A DNA stretch of 64,000 bases from Cenococcum geophilum 1.58 (lineage: Eukaryota > Ascomycota > Dothideomycetes > Gloniales > Gloniaceae): contig KV748178.1 in assembly GCA_001692895.1 (NCBI GenBank), positions 4,625,917 to 4,689,916 of the forward strand. The letters are read 5' to 3'. Within the stretch, counting starts at the first letter, position 1, and each line of letters begins with the position of its first letter. Under the pieces are notes generated by a model. The model worked only from the letters and a program-made list of their open reading frames with translations. It ran no database searches and was not told the origin of the DNA. A program made the position numbers and the translations under genes. Below, in pieces: positions 10,850 through 22,449 of this stretch.

Positions 10850-12277
10850 ATGACCTGGCCCACCTACCTCCTCCTCGGGGCCCCCCTCGCCATACTAACC
10901 CTCCACACCGTCGCCTTCACCTTCCCGCCCTCCTCCCCGCTCGCGCACCGCTCCGCCTTCTACGCCCGCGTCCTGACCTCCTGGCTCGCGCTGGTGGTCG
11001 CGGCGGCCTACGGCGTGGTGGCGTCGATTGCGCTGCGCGCTGCGGGCTATGGGGGGCTGAGCCAGTGGACGGTGGGCCGCATGTTCAAGTGGCTTATGTG
11101 GGCGACGACGGAGGTTACGTTTCAGGTTGCGGAGGGGGGCAGGGTGGAGGGGGGACGGAGAGGGGGCGAGGAGGCGTTGGAGGTGAGGCCGGCGGTGTTT
11201 GTGGCGAATCATCAGACGTGAGTTTTTTTTGGGGTTTGGTTCTCTTCTTTTTGGGTGTTTGGGGGAGGGGTGGATTGTCCTGGGGGGAAGGGTGAGGAGT
11301 GGGAGCTAGATGTAACGGAATTGGGGGAGAGGTTGTTAGGAGCAATTGAGGGAGGGATTGTTAGAGCAATTGGGTTTGCGGTAGGATAATCGCTGACGTT
11401 CTGGTTTCTGGGTGCAGGGAACTCGACGTCCTGATGATCGGCTGCGTCCTCCCGCGCTGGTGCAGCATCACGGCTAAGAAGAGTCTGAAGTGGATACCGA
11501 TTTTGGGCTGGTTCAGTATGTCTCTCCCTCCATCATTCCCCGTACTGTCCCCTCCCCACCACCATACCCTATACACCTCTACACCTCTTCATCTCGTTAC
11601 AAGAGAAGCTAACCCACCCTCCCCAGTGACCCTCTCCAAAACCGTCTTCATCGACCGCGCGAACCGCTCCACCGCGCGCGCCGCCTTCGACGGCGCGGCC
11701 GCACACATGCGGCGCGAGAAGCAGAGCGTCTTCATCTTCCCCGAGGGCACGCGGTCGTACGCGACGAAGCCAGACCTGCTGCCGTTCAAGAAAGGCGCGT
11801 TCCACCTCGCGATCCAGGCGCAGGTGCCCATCGTCCCCATCGTCGTGGCCAACTACGCGCACATCCTGAACGTCAAGGCGAGGATATTCAGGCCCGGGGT
11901 CATCGATGTTAGCGGTGAGCGGGACGCTTCGCTTCTTGCCTTGTACCACTCTCTCTAGCCCTATCCCTACCCCTACCCCTGTCTCTACCCCTTTTCTCCA
12001 CGGCCCTTTTCGGCAGCGCGGCCGAAAACGTCAACATCACCTCTCGTATAAAAGCAACGAGAACAGGCTTGCTGACGGAACCGCAGTGCTCCCCCCGATC
12101 CCCACCGTCGGCCTGACGGCCGCCGACGTGGACAAGCTGACGCAGCGTACCCGCGACGCCATGATGAACGAGCTGATGCGGCTCTCGCATCTACGGTCGT
12201 ACGAAGACGGCGCCGCGGTCGCGACGGGCGTGGATGGCGGCTCTGAGGCGAGGAGGAAGGTCGGGGTGGAGTTATAG
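10850..12277 (+). CDS. slc1: 1-acyl-sn-glycerol-3-phosphate acyltransferase (Slc1-type)
   Basis: Four exons: 10850-11217, 11418-11515, 11627-11914 and 12087-12277, encoding 314 residues. Introns are 200, 111 and 172 bp; CTAAC (11609-11613) and CTGAC (12072-12076) branch sites are visible and phases 2, 1, 1 agree across joins. N-terminal membrane segments lie near residues 4-24 and 40-62. The HX4D catalytic motif is NHQTELD with His121 and Asp126. FPEGTRS spans 193-199, and the VPIVPIVVAN block follows. Adds the second acyl chain to lysophosphatidic acid to make phosphatidic acid, in the ER or lipid-droplet membrane. Unusual: very GC-rich codon use compared with its neighbours and a Gly/Glu/Arg-rich insert just before the HX4D motif. 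The last intron contains CCCTACCCC-type repeats. Confidence 0.9.
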
Positions 12278-13229
12278 CAGGCGTTGGGCTAGCCCCATTG
12301 ATGATAATAAGCGGCGTGAGCGGAAGAGGGGGGTGAAAGGTGAAGAGAGGGGTGGGGTGGATCGGCGTGAGGGGTGTGGAGGGGAGAGAGGGCATTGGGT
12401 CGGTTTCAGCATAGCGTGTTCGGGCATTTTGTAGACGCGGGAGCATAGTGGAACGGAGCGGTGCGGTCGAGGTAATAGCTAAAGGTTAGGGTTACAGACG
12501 CGAAGCGAGGCCTGCTTTCCAGCGCACGACGACCGCATTGGGGCGTGCCGGAGGTCATACTTTTTGGTGTTGCAAGCGTTTCGCTCGCTAGTGCATACGA
12601 TTGATACGTTCTCAGACTTTTAGATGAGTATTTGGATGCCCGGAACAAGGGCATCCAAGGTGCGGTAAAATACGATAGATTTAGATCTACGTAAACGAAC
12701 GGAAAGGCGCAGGCTAGCATGAAATAGAGGGTATCAACTGCTTCAAACGTTGAGAAAATAAGGGATGGTAAAAGTCATTACAAAGGAGTAAAGGTGAAAG
12801 AGAATGAAAGAAAAGGATAAAAGGGGGAATATACCGCAAACTGGCTTTGCGTAGGCCGTGAAAACCGTATGCATTAATTTTTTTATAAAAAGGGATCTCT
12901 CGTTCATTCCGCACTCAGACGCCAAACACCCACGCAGCTCCCACAGCACAGTCCCCATCCCCTCTCGAAAAAAAGGCAGAAGCCCCCCTCTTCTTTCTAT
13001 TGACCGTATTTGTATGCATTATCCCTCCCAGACGCCATGCCGCGAGTCCTATCGAAACGCAAACGAGGATAAAAGGCCGACCTAAAGGATTCGCAGCACC
13101 TTAGCGACCTGGAGGGGCCATATGCATTCCCGGCTCCGCAGCGCTCTTCCGGTAGCGGAGCGCGACATAACGTCCTTTTCGCACACAAGAGGGTAAGCGA
13201 CTACTCTTTTATACAGCGAGAAGGGGTTT
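12278..13229. other. Intergenic between convergent genes
   Basis: 952 bp between the 3' ends of the acyltransferase gene (+) and the tetraspan gene (-). GC-rich and G-rich near the left gene, A-rich around 12740-12900. Several 60-105-codon open frames on the minus strand show no start context, no domain and no splice partners. I see nothing else. Confidence 0.55.
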
Positions 13230-14032
13230 TTATTTCTCGCGAGGGTAGTCGGGTGGCGTACTCTTGCGTTGGCGCAGCACGCCCATGACGGCGGCCGTGA
13301 GCGCGGCCACGTCGGCCAGGAACAGCGGGATCAGCATCCATCGCCACGCCTCGATTAGGCGCACATGCGTGCGGATCTCGGAGCGCTTGTTTGGGTCTGC
13401 GAGTGGCGTGTTCAGCAGCGCTTTGAACCAGGTCTCCGGTGTCCATTTGTCGGCCGGGTAGTGCTCGTTTGGCCTCGCGAGGGACGGGTCGATGGTTTGG
13501 CCCGAGGTTTGGTTCGTTACGAGGAAGGTGAAGATGAGGGCGGAGAGGGTGAAGAGGGTTGAGAGGAGAAGCAGGATCGTGAGGGCAAGGAGGGAGCGCG
13601 AGGGAGGCTGGAAGGAGTGTTAGTATGGAGAATGAAATTTTGTGGGTTTGAATCAGGATTTTTTTTCTTTGGAAGATACAAATCGGTGCTTAAAATTGCG
13701 CATCTGGAATTGACGTGCAAATTACGCGGTTTTGTGAATATCGAGCTTACCTTGCCATTACGGTTTCGCTGTTTCCAAGCAACGAAGAGGCCGAAAATTC
13801 CGAGCACAAAACCGTATCCAGCCGCCCCGTTGGTGGTGTGGCCTTGGTCGAGCCAGATATGCGCGGGCAACGCACCGAAGGGGATGGATTCGTTCGGCCA
13901 GTTGATTTGGTACGTTTTGACGAACCATTTTTGAATATGCAAGAAACTGACCATATCGCTGACAAGGCCAACCTCGGCGACCGAGACGGCAGCGAGCAGG
14001 AGGCAAGTAGCAAAGACTGGTACGAAAGCCAT
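13230..14032 (-). CDS. Unidentified four-transmembrane fungal protein
   Basis: Two exons on the minus strand, 13751-14032 and 13230-13607, joined in phase 0 across a 143-bp intron (GTAAGC..CCAG), giving 219 residues. I do not recognise the family. Hydrophobic segments lie at about residues 4-25 (possible signal anchor), 70-88, 98-124 and 192-212. Between the first two is a conserved-looking loop with NESIPFGALPAHIWLDQG; between the last two is a polar loop containing NEHYPADKW and ADPNKRSEIR. The short C-terminus is basic, then PPDYPREK. The layout (four membrane segments, two loops) resembles tetraspan plasma-membrane proteins, but that is topology, not homology. The continuous frame over 282 and 378 bases, correct splice sites and fungal-type membrane residues make it a real gene. 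Confidence 0.75.
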
Positions 14033-16463
14033 GATGGTTGATTGGCACGGAGAGAGAAAGAGAGACAAAGAGAGAGGTGGAGGGAAAAGCAATCCCTTAA
14101 GCAGACACTGTTTTGGGAGAAAAAGTTATTATATATTACAGAATAGTAGAGGTGATAAATATAGTATGTTTAGCAATCCGGGGGTTAGCGAGAGAAGGAA
14201 ACACAAATGTTATATGAACGGTTGCACATGTTTCGAGGGCTGAAGAGCTGACCTCAGCGCATTGCGGGAAGCGGGAAACGAGATCGTCGGTCAGCCCAAA
14301 ATAAGTTTCTAATGAGAAGAGCCAATACGGCGTCGCCAAAGTTTTCAGATATGCAAGCCATGTTCATAACAGCCAGCTGGTTGCGGCCGCCCTAAAGATT
14401 AGACTATGCACACACACGCTTGAAGTCGCTTGGCGAAAGCCTGGACGCCTCAATGATGGGGGCTGACTCGAGTTAATTGCTTTGTGCAGCGAGCCACACT
14501 CAATGCAGCTTTTTTTCCTGTGTCAGCAGCGGCGCAGCTCTGCTCAGCCTTGAACATGCAGCACAGTTAATGGCAAATTCCATCAGCATTGACGTTTTGG
14601 CGGCGGCTTGTGGCGTATTACGGACGCACAGAGTTATGGACGATGAGGGAATTTGCAGTCTTTCTCCAAACTCTTGGCAAAACCCCAGTTCAGCTCTAGA
14701 AAGCAAAATGTCGTTGACGGGGTTATGTGGGTGCCCGACAGCCAACAGTGCCATTGGAGCAGCGATACCGTGGATGGGAGCATGGAAGCGTACGTGGACG
14801 GGGTCTCTGTCCACGGGTCCCTAAAAGAGTGAGATGGGATGGCACATGGCTGGCGGTGACAAGCTTTGGGGCTGATTCTTGACAGCAAATTCCACATTGG
14901 CATGCCTGGCGGCCATGTGATGATTCGCTGCTTGTTTTCTTTTGCTGTCACCCATCACTTGTTGTTTGTTTTCATCCTTGGGCACGACGCTCAGCCTTAG
15001 CGCCACCGTTATGCCTAGATGCTCAGTTAATGCAGCTCCTCCGCTCTTTTGTTGCCTGGCTTGCGTTGAGATAGCATGGATTGCATTCTAAAGGCTTCTA
15101 TTTTCTTCAGCCCGCACGGCAAATGCCGGCTAGACTTTGTCTTGCATACATCGGGCTGGATGCAATCCTCCAAGTGAGCAGCCCGGCTGTGGCTGTTGAC
15201 GATAGGATAAACCAACCAGCCAATCCCCTTCGGCAGTGCATCCAACAGATTGCTGCCTTAGAGAAGCCCACCGCTTTCTATCCTCCCTCCTCCCTTCCAT
15301 GAATGTTTTACGCTTCGTTGACCAGCTTGTTCCTTTCAGCCATCGGTCAGCTGGATAATTTTTTCAAATTCATTCATTTTGGCCCCTTTCTCGACGGAGT
15401 GACCTTCTCCCGCCATGACGTGATTACATGAGACTTCGTCATTTCGAGAACCGCCCGAGACAATGCCCAACACCACAGTTACGACAAGGCAGTGGCAGTG
15501 GTAGGACTTGACGTTTCTAGGCTTCCAACACCTTGCCTCGAGTGTCAGACCTTTACATTGGTGAGTTTGGGGTTCTGAAGGGATTATATTTAGGGCATGG
15601 AAAACCGCTGCACTGCATGTCGACTTCGTATTCCGGAATCCAGCACACTCTTTAGCTCACGCGTCAGTCCTTTCATAGAACTGATGGGATGATGACGTAG
15701 CGTGCAAGAGCACATCAGAAGGCGTGCGGAGAGGGCCTCATGCACTGTCTTGACGGAATGTTAGGAATACCATTTCTTTTTTCCTCGGAGCCCCTCGACT
15801 GAGAGCGTGACGCGAACTTGAGAAGCCTCTGAAGCAACCCGCTGTTTAACTAGTAAACCCCGCCCCTCTAGCACTTAGACTACCCCATGTCGGACGGAGA
15901 AAGTATGTCCAAAGCCTTGAGCGATTGTTATACAGCATGTTCACCCACCTGTCAACGATATTCAAAGAGAACTACAAGATGACTCCAAAGAGCCTCTAAT
16001 CCTTCGGTGAAGAGTGCGACACCAGGTCGGTAGATGGTTTAAAGCAATCCGCAATGGCTGGTAGAAATTGAGGGTTTTGTAGGCATGGATCCCACTCAGT
16101 CAACTATTAAAAGAAGAAAGACAGTAGAGTGCGGAAGAGAAAGCCAAAAGTTGCGGGGAGGATTTCCCCAAGCTGGCACTGATGTCCATGCTCGCGGTCT
16201 ATGTTGGCGCGTGAATTTGGCGGGGGACATCCGAGCTTCGGTTTTTTTGCTGTGGACCAGAGTATAAGCGGCATCCCGCCGCACACAAGAAACCCATTGC
16301 TTCAATATAACTCTGTCCCTCTCCTGACAACCTCGCCAACCCACTTGCGCGACCGAGAGCAACGAATTGGCTACTTTATTCACTCTGTCGAGCCTTCAGC
16401 TACCTCCCTTCCCTCGCCAACATTCGCATATCAAATTCCCAACAAGGTATTCCATGGTCCAAA
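14033..16463. other. Long intergenic region, 2.4 kb, no gene recognised
   Basis: The largest gap in the gene-rich part. It has normal base composition without RIP damage. Open frames of up to 115 codons around 14477-14951 overlap on both strands and have no domain or intron logic. The last ~200 bp before 16464 is a pyrimidine-rich leader of the reductase gene. It must contain the promoter of the tetraspan gene (left end) and of the reductase (right end). A non-coding RNA or an unrecognised small gene is possible. Confidence 0.5.
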
Positions 16464-17561
16464 ATGGCCTCTAGCTCTCCATTCGCCCCGCAATATGTCC
16501 ACGGCATCTACATACCTTCTGCTCTTTTGATTGTGGGCACTGCGATTATCAAGTCTGAATGGCTTGTATACGCTGTGGCTCTCACCGCGATATTGGGAGG
16601 TTGGAAGGTCTACAACAACCGTAAAATCACCGAAAATCTCCAGGTTTAAAAATCCCCCAGACTGACACTCCACAGTCCCGCGCAAAGTCCTCAAACCGAA
16701 TGAGTTCCAGAACTTCGAGCTCAAAGAAAAAACGATCCTCTCCCACAACACCGCCATGTGAGCATCTATACAAAAAGCAACGCTCAATCAACTGACCACT
16801 CGCCGTAGCTACCGCTTCAAGCTCCCTAGACCCACCGACATCCTCGGTCTTCCCATCGGCCAGCACATCTCCCTAGCCGCCACCATCGCCGGGCAACCCA
16901 AGGAAGTCGTGCGATCCTACACCCCGATATCGTCCGATGAGGAGAAGGGCTACTTCGACCTCCTGATCAAGTCGTATCCCACCGGCAACATCAGCAAGCA
17001 CGTCGCCTCGCTCATGGTCGGGCAGACGATGAAGGTCAAGGGTCCCAAGGGCGCCATGGTGTACACCCCGAATATGGTGCGCCATTTCGGCATGATTGCC
17101 GGCGGAACCGGTATTACGCCTATGCTCCAGATCATTCGTGCCATCATCAGGGGAAGGCCGCGGCTGGGAGGAAGCGATGTCACGCAGGTCGATCTCATCT
17201 TTGCCAATGTCAATCCTGAAGATATTCTGCTGAAGGAGGACCTGGACGCTCTGGTGAAGGAAGATGACAAGTTCAGGGTGTACTACGTGCTTAACAACCC
17301 CCCTGAGAAGTGGGATGGTGGTGTTGGATTCGTCACGGCCGATATGATCAAAGTAGGGCTGACTATTAATTTTTCCGTTTAGTCCTGGAGGTTTCGCTAA
17401 CTTTTTGGCAGGCTAAACTACCACCACCTGCAAAGGACATCAAGATCCTCCTCTGCGGTCCCCCGCCAATGATTAGCGCAATGAAGAAGGCAACAGAGTC
17501 TCTAGGCTATGAAAAGCCCAGGCCAGTCAGCAAGCTTGAGGACCAAGTCTTCTGCTTCTAA
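16464..17561 (+). CDS. cbr1: NADH-cytochrome b5 reductase, microsomal (Cbr1-type)
   Basis: Four exons: 16464-16620, 16676-16757, 16809-17352 and 17412-17561, encoding 310 residues. Introns are 55, 51 and 59 bp, each with a clear branch site (CTGAC 16662-16666, CTGAC 16792-16796, CTAAC 17397-17401). Intron 1 has the uncommon donor GTAAAA; the more obvious GTTTAA donor downstream breaks the frame. The N-terminal membrane anchor lies at about residues 12-48. The FAD-binding motif RSYT is at 115-118, with PTGNISKHV after it. The NADH-binding GGTGITPM is at 178-185 and CGPPPM at 276-281, and the chain ends EDQVFCF as in the family. Passes electrons from NADH to cytochrome b5 for fatty-acid desaturation and sterol synthesis on the ER. 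Length is typical. The mitochondrial Mcr1 paralogue is less likely because the leader is a hydrophobic anchor. Confidence 0.93.
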
Positions 17562-18551
17562 GCAAATAGTTGACGTTGTGGGAAGTTAATGAACGCATAT
17601 AGTATAGATACCTGAATGTGTTTTTTCTCAGCGAGACACATGTTGCAGGCGTTTATTGATACCTAGAAAAAGGGACATAGCTCGGAGTCTGCTGCTCGGG
17701 TCTAGGCGGTTTGGTTTAAAATGCGGCATAGGTTCACGAAGGTAAATGGATTCCAACACCACGCACTTTAGAGTCTTCAATTCTGAATAATCTTCTTTCA
17801 TGCGTGTCAATGTCTTGATACTTTCATCTTTGAAGCCTCCATCCAATCCAATAACCTTGTTCGTCACATATCCCGTCTTCACCATCTAAACCAGTTTCAT
17901 CCGGGATCCTAAGCCGACCAATAGGAATCTCTACGGCCATTATCAGACACATACCTCGTTACTTACCTAAATGGCATATAATCTAAAGCATAACAATTAT
18001 AGGGACGTTAGGGAACCCCCCATGTATATCCAATTGCGTGTCTTAGTAAAGCGGACGCTTAATGGAACTGCGCACTTTGTCGTACTTGCTCAAGTCTGCC
18101 TGGAACGCCTCAGCCCTGACGCTTGAATGGCTTTGAAATCAATTACGGTGTGTCTGACGATGATTTGCTGGAGCTGTGCAAAACACGAAGTAGAGGGTTC
18201 GGATTTCGTACATGATATTGCTTCAAGCATTCCGATTGTGTGCATAGTGGTGTCGCAATTATTAACTAGGAGGTTGGAGAAGAGGAAAGCTGTTATGTTC
18301 GAGATTCCCCGGCTTCACTTTGGCTGAGGTCATGCATCAAGTGTGGAGGTGCCAAGATATCAAGTCCCTATCTGTAGTCTTTCTCGGGACATCACCGCTA
18401 GCTGTTTTGGGGAATGATAGACAGGATTATAGTTTACATTGACGGGGATTCAATGCTTATCATCCCCGCGGTTAACTTCACTCCGTGCGTCTTCTCATCG
18501 CACTTCATTACTTGAGGTGAAGAACAATTGGCACCTTTTGAAGAGTCAATT
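17562..18551. other. Intergenic with one doubtful small frame (17628-17885, minus)
   Basis: 990 bp between the reductase and the hydrolase. An 85-codon minus-strand frame at 17628-17885 begins with ATG and has unbiased composition (it reads MVKTGYVTNKVIGLDGGF at its start). I cannot place it in a family and see no clear splice partners. It could be a small gene, a gene remnant or chance. The remainder, including a 66-codon frame at 18127-18327, shows nothing I can support. The last ~150 bp is the hydrolase promoter. Confidence 0.35.
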
Positions 18552-19761
18552 ATGTCAAGAACAATGGAAGATATTCTCAAGTCAGCAGAGATAGACCCAG
18601 AATACAAAAAGGTAGGGTCACTCCATCAACTCCGAACCAGCACTGACATCCCTTATCAAGGCCGTCGAAGAAAACCCAATCAACATAGGCGGCTCGGACA
18701 TACGAGGATCCCGTGCCGCTCACCTCCAGAGACTGCGCCAATTCTACCCGATCCCAGGCCCGATCCCCGAAGTTGTCGAGACCGAGCAGCAAGTGCCAAC
18801 ATCAGACGGCCAGGCCATCCGTGTGCGTATCTACTCGCCCAAGCAAGCTCCTCCAGACGGCAGCCCGTTGATTCTCATGTACCATGAGGGCGGCTGGTGC
18901 GTGGGCGACTTGACGGACGAGGACCTCAACTGCCGCATGTTTTGCAGAGACCTGGGCGCTGTGTGTATTAATGTGGAGTACCGGTTAGCCCAGCCAACCA
19001 CTCTCTGCTGCCCCTTTACAATATAAAGGTGTGCAATTGACAGCCCCCCAGCCTCGCGCCCGAACACCCCTTCCCAACCGGCATCAATGATTCCTGGGAT
19101 GCGCTGAAATGGGCTGCAGCCAATGCAGCATCGCTGAAAGCAAACCCTGCGCGCGGCTTCATCGTCGGAGGAGCCTCAGCCGGCGGCAACATTGCTGCAG
19201 TGCTGGCGCATCTGGCAAGAGATGAGGGTTTAAACCCGCCGCTCACGGGGCAGTATCTCTGTGTGCCGGCGCTACTGCATCCAGGAGGCGTGCCAGAGAA
19301 GCACAAGCATGAGTACCTAAGCAGGTCGATCAACAAGGATGACCCGGTCTTAAAGAATCTGGATTGGGACATTGTCCATGGTGAGCAGCCCCATTCCTGC
19401 CTTGATGACAACGATATCACTGCTTCGTATTTCTCGAAGGTGAATTCTACAGACTCCACTGACAATCGCTTAAGTGATATACAAGCCTGATAGATCGTCG
19501 CCGTTGTGGGAGCCTTTTAACCATCCGCTTGGCCATAAGGGCGTCGCTAAAGCTTACCTGCAGGTCTGCGGCATGGACCCGCTACGGGATGAGGCGCTGA
19601 TTTATGAGCGGGTGCTGCGTGAGGAGGCGGAGGTTCAGACTAAGCTGGATTTCTACCCGGGATATGGGCACATGTTTTGGACTAATTATCCAAAGATGCC
19701 GATGAGTCGGAAGTTTGTGGAGGATACACTGAAAGGTTTCAAATGGTTACTGGAACTCTAA
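18552..19761 (+). CDS. Alpha/beta hydrolase fold-3 esterase/lipase (HSL family)
   Basis: Four exons: 18552-18611, 18661-18983, 19052-19380 and 19475-19761, encoding 332 residues. Introns are 49, 68 and 94 bp; CTGAC branch sites precede the acceptors at 18643-18647 and 19459-19463. Phases 0, 2, 1 agree. The second donor is the less usual GTTAGC. Catalytic features: oxyanion motif HEGGW with His95 (in place of HGGGW), nucleophile GASAG with Ser170, acid in CGMDPLRDE at Asp272, and base in YGHMFW at His303, so the triad is intact. The NVEYRLAPEHPFP core is created by the exon 2-3 join. Hydrolyses a carboxyl ester; the substrate is unknown. Members occur both in lipid metabolism and in secondary-metabolite pathways, but no cluster partners are seen here. 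It is the last intact gene before the RIP boundary. Confidence 0.88.
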
Positions 19762-20121
19762 CAGTGGGCTTCGAAGTGTATAAAAGACTTCAAGCCATGC
19801 TGCATCTAGCGTGTTATTAGCTCCGCAAATCCTAGGGAAAGGGTCCGAGATGAAATAAAACTAACATTTTCAGACCTAGTGAAGCCATCCGATCCCATGA
19901 GGATGAAATATCTGCCTCAATAACTGACTGAGATATGTCTGCTGCTGGGGCCCACAGTTCCTGTGCTAACACTTGCCACAACACAGCTACCTGCTGTCTA
20001 CTTCTTTGTACTTTCATATTAATTCCCACGCATTAAAAGAACCCTGTGTATCCCTAAACATAACATTAGCCTACTATTTCCTCATCTTATTCTCTCGATT
20101 GGGCGTCCCTGTAATCTTATT
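19762..20121. other. Intergenic between convergent hydrolase and kinase genes
   Basis: 360 bp; it must hold both 3' ends. No RIP damage is visible yet. Small open frames on both strands are not supported. Confidence 0.55.
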
Positions 20122-22038
20122 TCATGCGGCCTCCGAATTACAAGGACAAAAATGTAGTAGTGTTGGTTGCTCATATGTGCGAATCAGCTTTGCGACCGCA
20201 TCAGCATCCGGCCTCTTCTTTCGGTCCGGAGTTAGCATAGGCCACACACAGTGACGGTAAAAGTCATTCATTCCAAACCACTTGCTCACGCGCTCGATCT
20301 TCTGCCCATAAAGTAAGATCCCTTTTGCAGCCTGCGGCCCCGGTCCACTGTTCTTCGTTCCCTCGGGGGAGTTAGAACGCAGCAAAAATCTATGGAAGTC
20401 TTTAACGCTATAATCGGTCAGCACGGTCAGCATCTCGCAGAACATAGCACCAAGCGCGAAGACATCAGTACCACGCCCGTGCCTGTTTAGCACGCCATCA
20501 CAGTTGATCACTTCTGGCGCAGAGTACATAGCCGAGGTACGAGCCGGATTCTCCGTCGATGTCGTCTGCCCGATCTGGAACTGAGATGAGGAACTGAAGT
20601 CTGTGAAGTAAATGGTGCTGCCACGATGGATGATATTTGAGGGTTTGATGTCCTGATGCCGCACCCCGCTGCTGTGCATGTAGGCGAGCGTTGACGCAAG
20701 GCACATGAACCATGTTTGCAGCCAGCTTCTCTCGATCCTGGCCATATCACGACGGCCATCCCACGACGGATCGCCGACCACCTCAAGAAAGGCTTTGAGG
20801 TCCTGATCGCCAACGGGTGACATCAGCAGCGAATAAAATTGGCGCCCTGATGGCGGGCATTCGCTATAGCTGCCGATTATCTGGACAACGTGGCGGTGCA
20901 CAAGGGATTCTAGGACGCGAGCTTCTTGTTTGATGATTTTGAGGCGCTGGTTACGGTTGTGATACGGAATTTGGACACGCTTGCGAACGAAGCTTAGATG
21001 CTGCTTTGAGATCTAGACTTCTTTAACAATGCCTAAGGACCCATACCCTAACGAGCTGATGACTGTAAGGAAATTTTGGTTGATATTAGAAAATTCCTTA
21101 TGCCGGAATGTTAAGCCGTATTCCTTTGCTATTAACTTAGAATTTTTGCTTGGCTTAATATAGTAATCTAATTTAGGAGGAGTGGGCAGACCTTCTGGGA
21201 AAAGGTGACGTGGGGTTAAGCTGCTCTAGTAGTTATCGTCTGATATACCCCCTTGCTAAGGTAGGTTCGCAATTTATCTTAATAGCGGAAGTGCGTCTGC
21301 CTCTATCTACGACATTAGCTCCCTATACCGCTGCCGCTATATCTCTATTAAGCTAGACTAAATTTATAACAGCGTTATATAGTACTAAAATATTGCCACC
21401 TTATATAACTCTATAATAACCTCGTTTTAGAACACCTATAGAAACCGCTTTATCTCTTTATTTGTCTTTACTAGTAGGACTTCTGTTTATTTAATTTTGC
21501 GGTAAATCTATGCCTTATTATTACTAGGGAGGTGGCCTACTACTAGTTTTCAAAGTATATCCTTTATCTCGGCGATAAGGTTAGAGGCAGACTTTATAAT
21601 ATCCTTTTAGTTGGGGGCGTTTATTATAAATGCTTAAAGAGTGTTAGCTAACGTTGGTAAAAATAGTAGATTAGCGCCTGCGGAATTTATAGTTTCTTTT
21701 TTTAGTGGCGTAGCCTTAGCTATAAGATAGATAAGAGTCTGATATATAATAAGGAGGAGTTTACTAAGGTTTATTACTACCTTAAGGCTATTATAATAAG
21801 GCATAGCTGCTATATGGCCCAGTATAATATAAGGCTCTCTTTATTATCTGGGGTTAGTATTAATGTATAGATACTAGCGAGGGCGATAAATAGTTAGAAG
21901 ATGTCCTATAGGCTTAGCCAAAGCTATAATAAGATATATTTTTAAGAGCACCTTAGAGTATTAAAATTTAGGGAACGATTATTCTAACTAAAGGTAGCTA
22001 GATTATATTATTTTAAGTCTAATAGTAGTTCTGCGATA
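20122..22038 (-). pseudogene. Serine/threonine protein kinase with a RIP-damaged 5' half
   Basis: The minus-strand frame is open from 21012 down to the stop at 20122 and covers a kinase from beta-3 to the C-terminus: Lys in FVRKRVQ, catalytic loop HQDIKPSN, TDF metal-binding motif, and APE in SAMYSAPEV. Just upstream a TAG at 21013-21015 interrupts the segment after the glycine-rich loop (SSLGYGSLGIVKEV, stop, ISKQHLSFVRKR); it fits CAG to TAG. The same frame continues further upstream (DYYIKPSKNSKLIAKEYGL) but has more stops (for example after DDNY). There is no ATG at the head of the open part; the first codon of the longest listed frame is GTG. So the gene is probably dead or makes a truncated product. 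The damaged part is the part duplicated at 29455-30613. The left end is certain; the right end is the limit of the duplicated segment, not a proven gene end. Confidence 0.75.
20877..22038. repeat. Duplicated segment, copy 1 (direct repeat with 29455-30613)
   Basis: About 1.16 kb aligns base for base with 29455-30613 in the same orientation. Differences are almost all G/A and C/T. Similarity starts near TTATCTGGACAACGTGG here and TATTTAGACAACGTAGC there, and ends near CAGTTCTGCGATA here. The first ~100 bp of this copy is still kinase coding sequence with little damage, while copy 2 is already changed at many G and C positions. Confidence 0.85.
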
Positions 22039-22062
22039 TAGCGCCTACTAAGGCTTAGTTAC

Positions 22063-22406
22063 TGTAAGGGGACTAGCCCAGTTACAGTAGGAATGTCTTA
22101 GTGAAACACTCGACAGATAAATTCCAACGCTTTAACCAAATTCTGCCGAATTTTACTAGCTTAATTAACTTCTACCAAGTTCTACTAAATTAATTAAATT
22201 CTACCAAAGTCCGTTAAAGACCGCGTGCGTATATACGCACGCATCGACTACTAAGCCCCTAACTATTTAATTATATAATTCTCTTGTATCTCCTTTCTCT
22301 TCTTTACGCAACGTCTTATTCTCTATAAGAGCTATATACCCTTAGGTTTAGATAGAATTTATATTATTTCTTTAAATCTTCCCTAAAGTCTCTTCGCGCC
22401 CTTATA
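22063..22406 (+). repeat. 5' LTR of the gypsy element
   Basis: 344 bp, same length as the 3' LTR. In the first ~230 aligned bases all differences from the 3' LTR that I found are transitions, as expected from RIP rather than ordinary divergence. Confidence 0.9.
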
Positions 22407-22449
22407 TTACGTTGCGTTAATATAACCACTATTAAAATAGCAAACGACC

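Noticed and set aside
14477-14951. Overlapping 100-115-codon frames on both strands in the long gap
   Set aside because: No family, no start context, no splicing logic.
18127-18327. 66-codon + strand frame
   Set aside because: Short, no domain, no neighbours to splice to.
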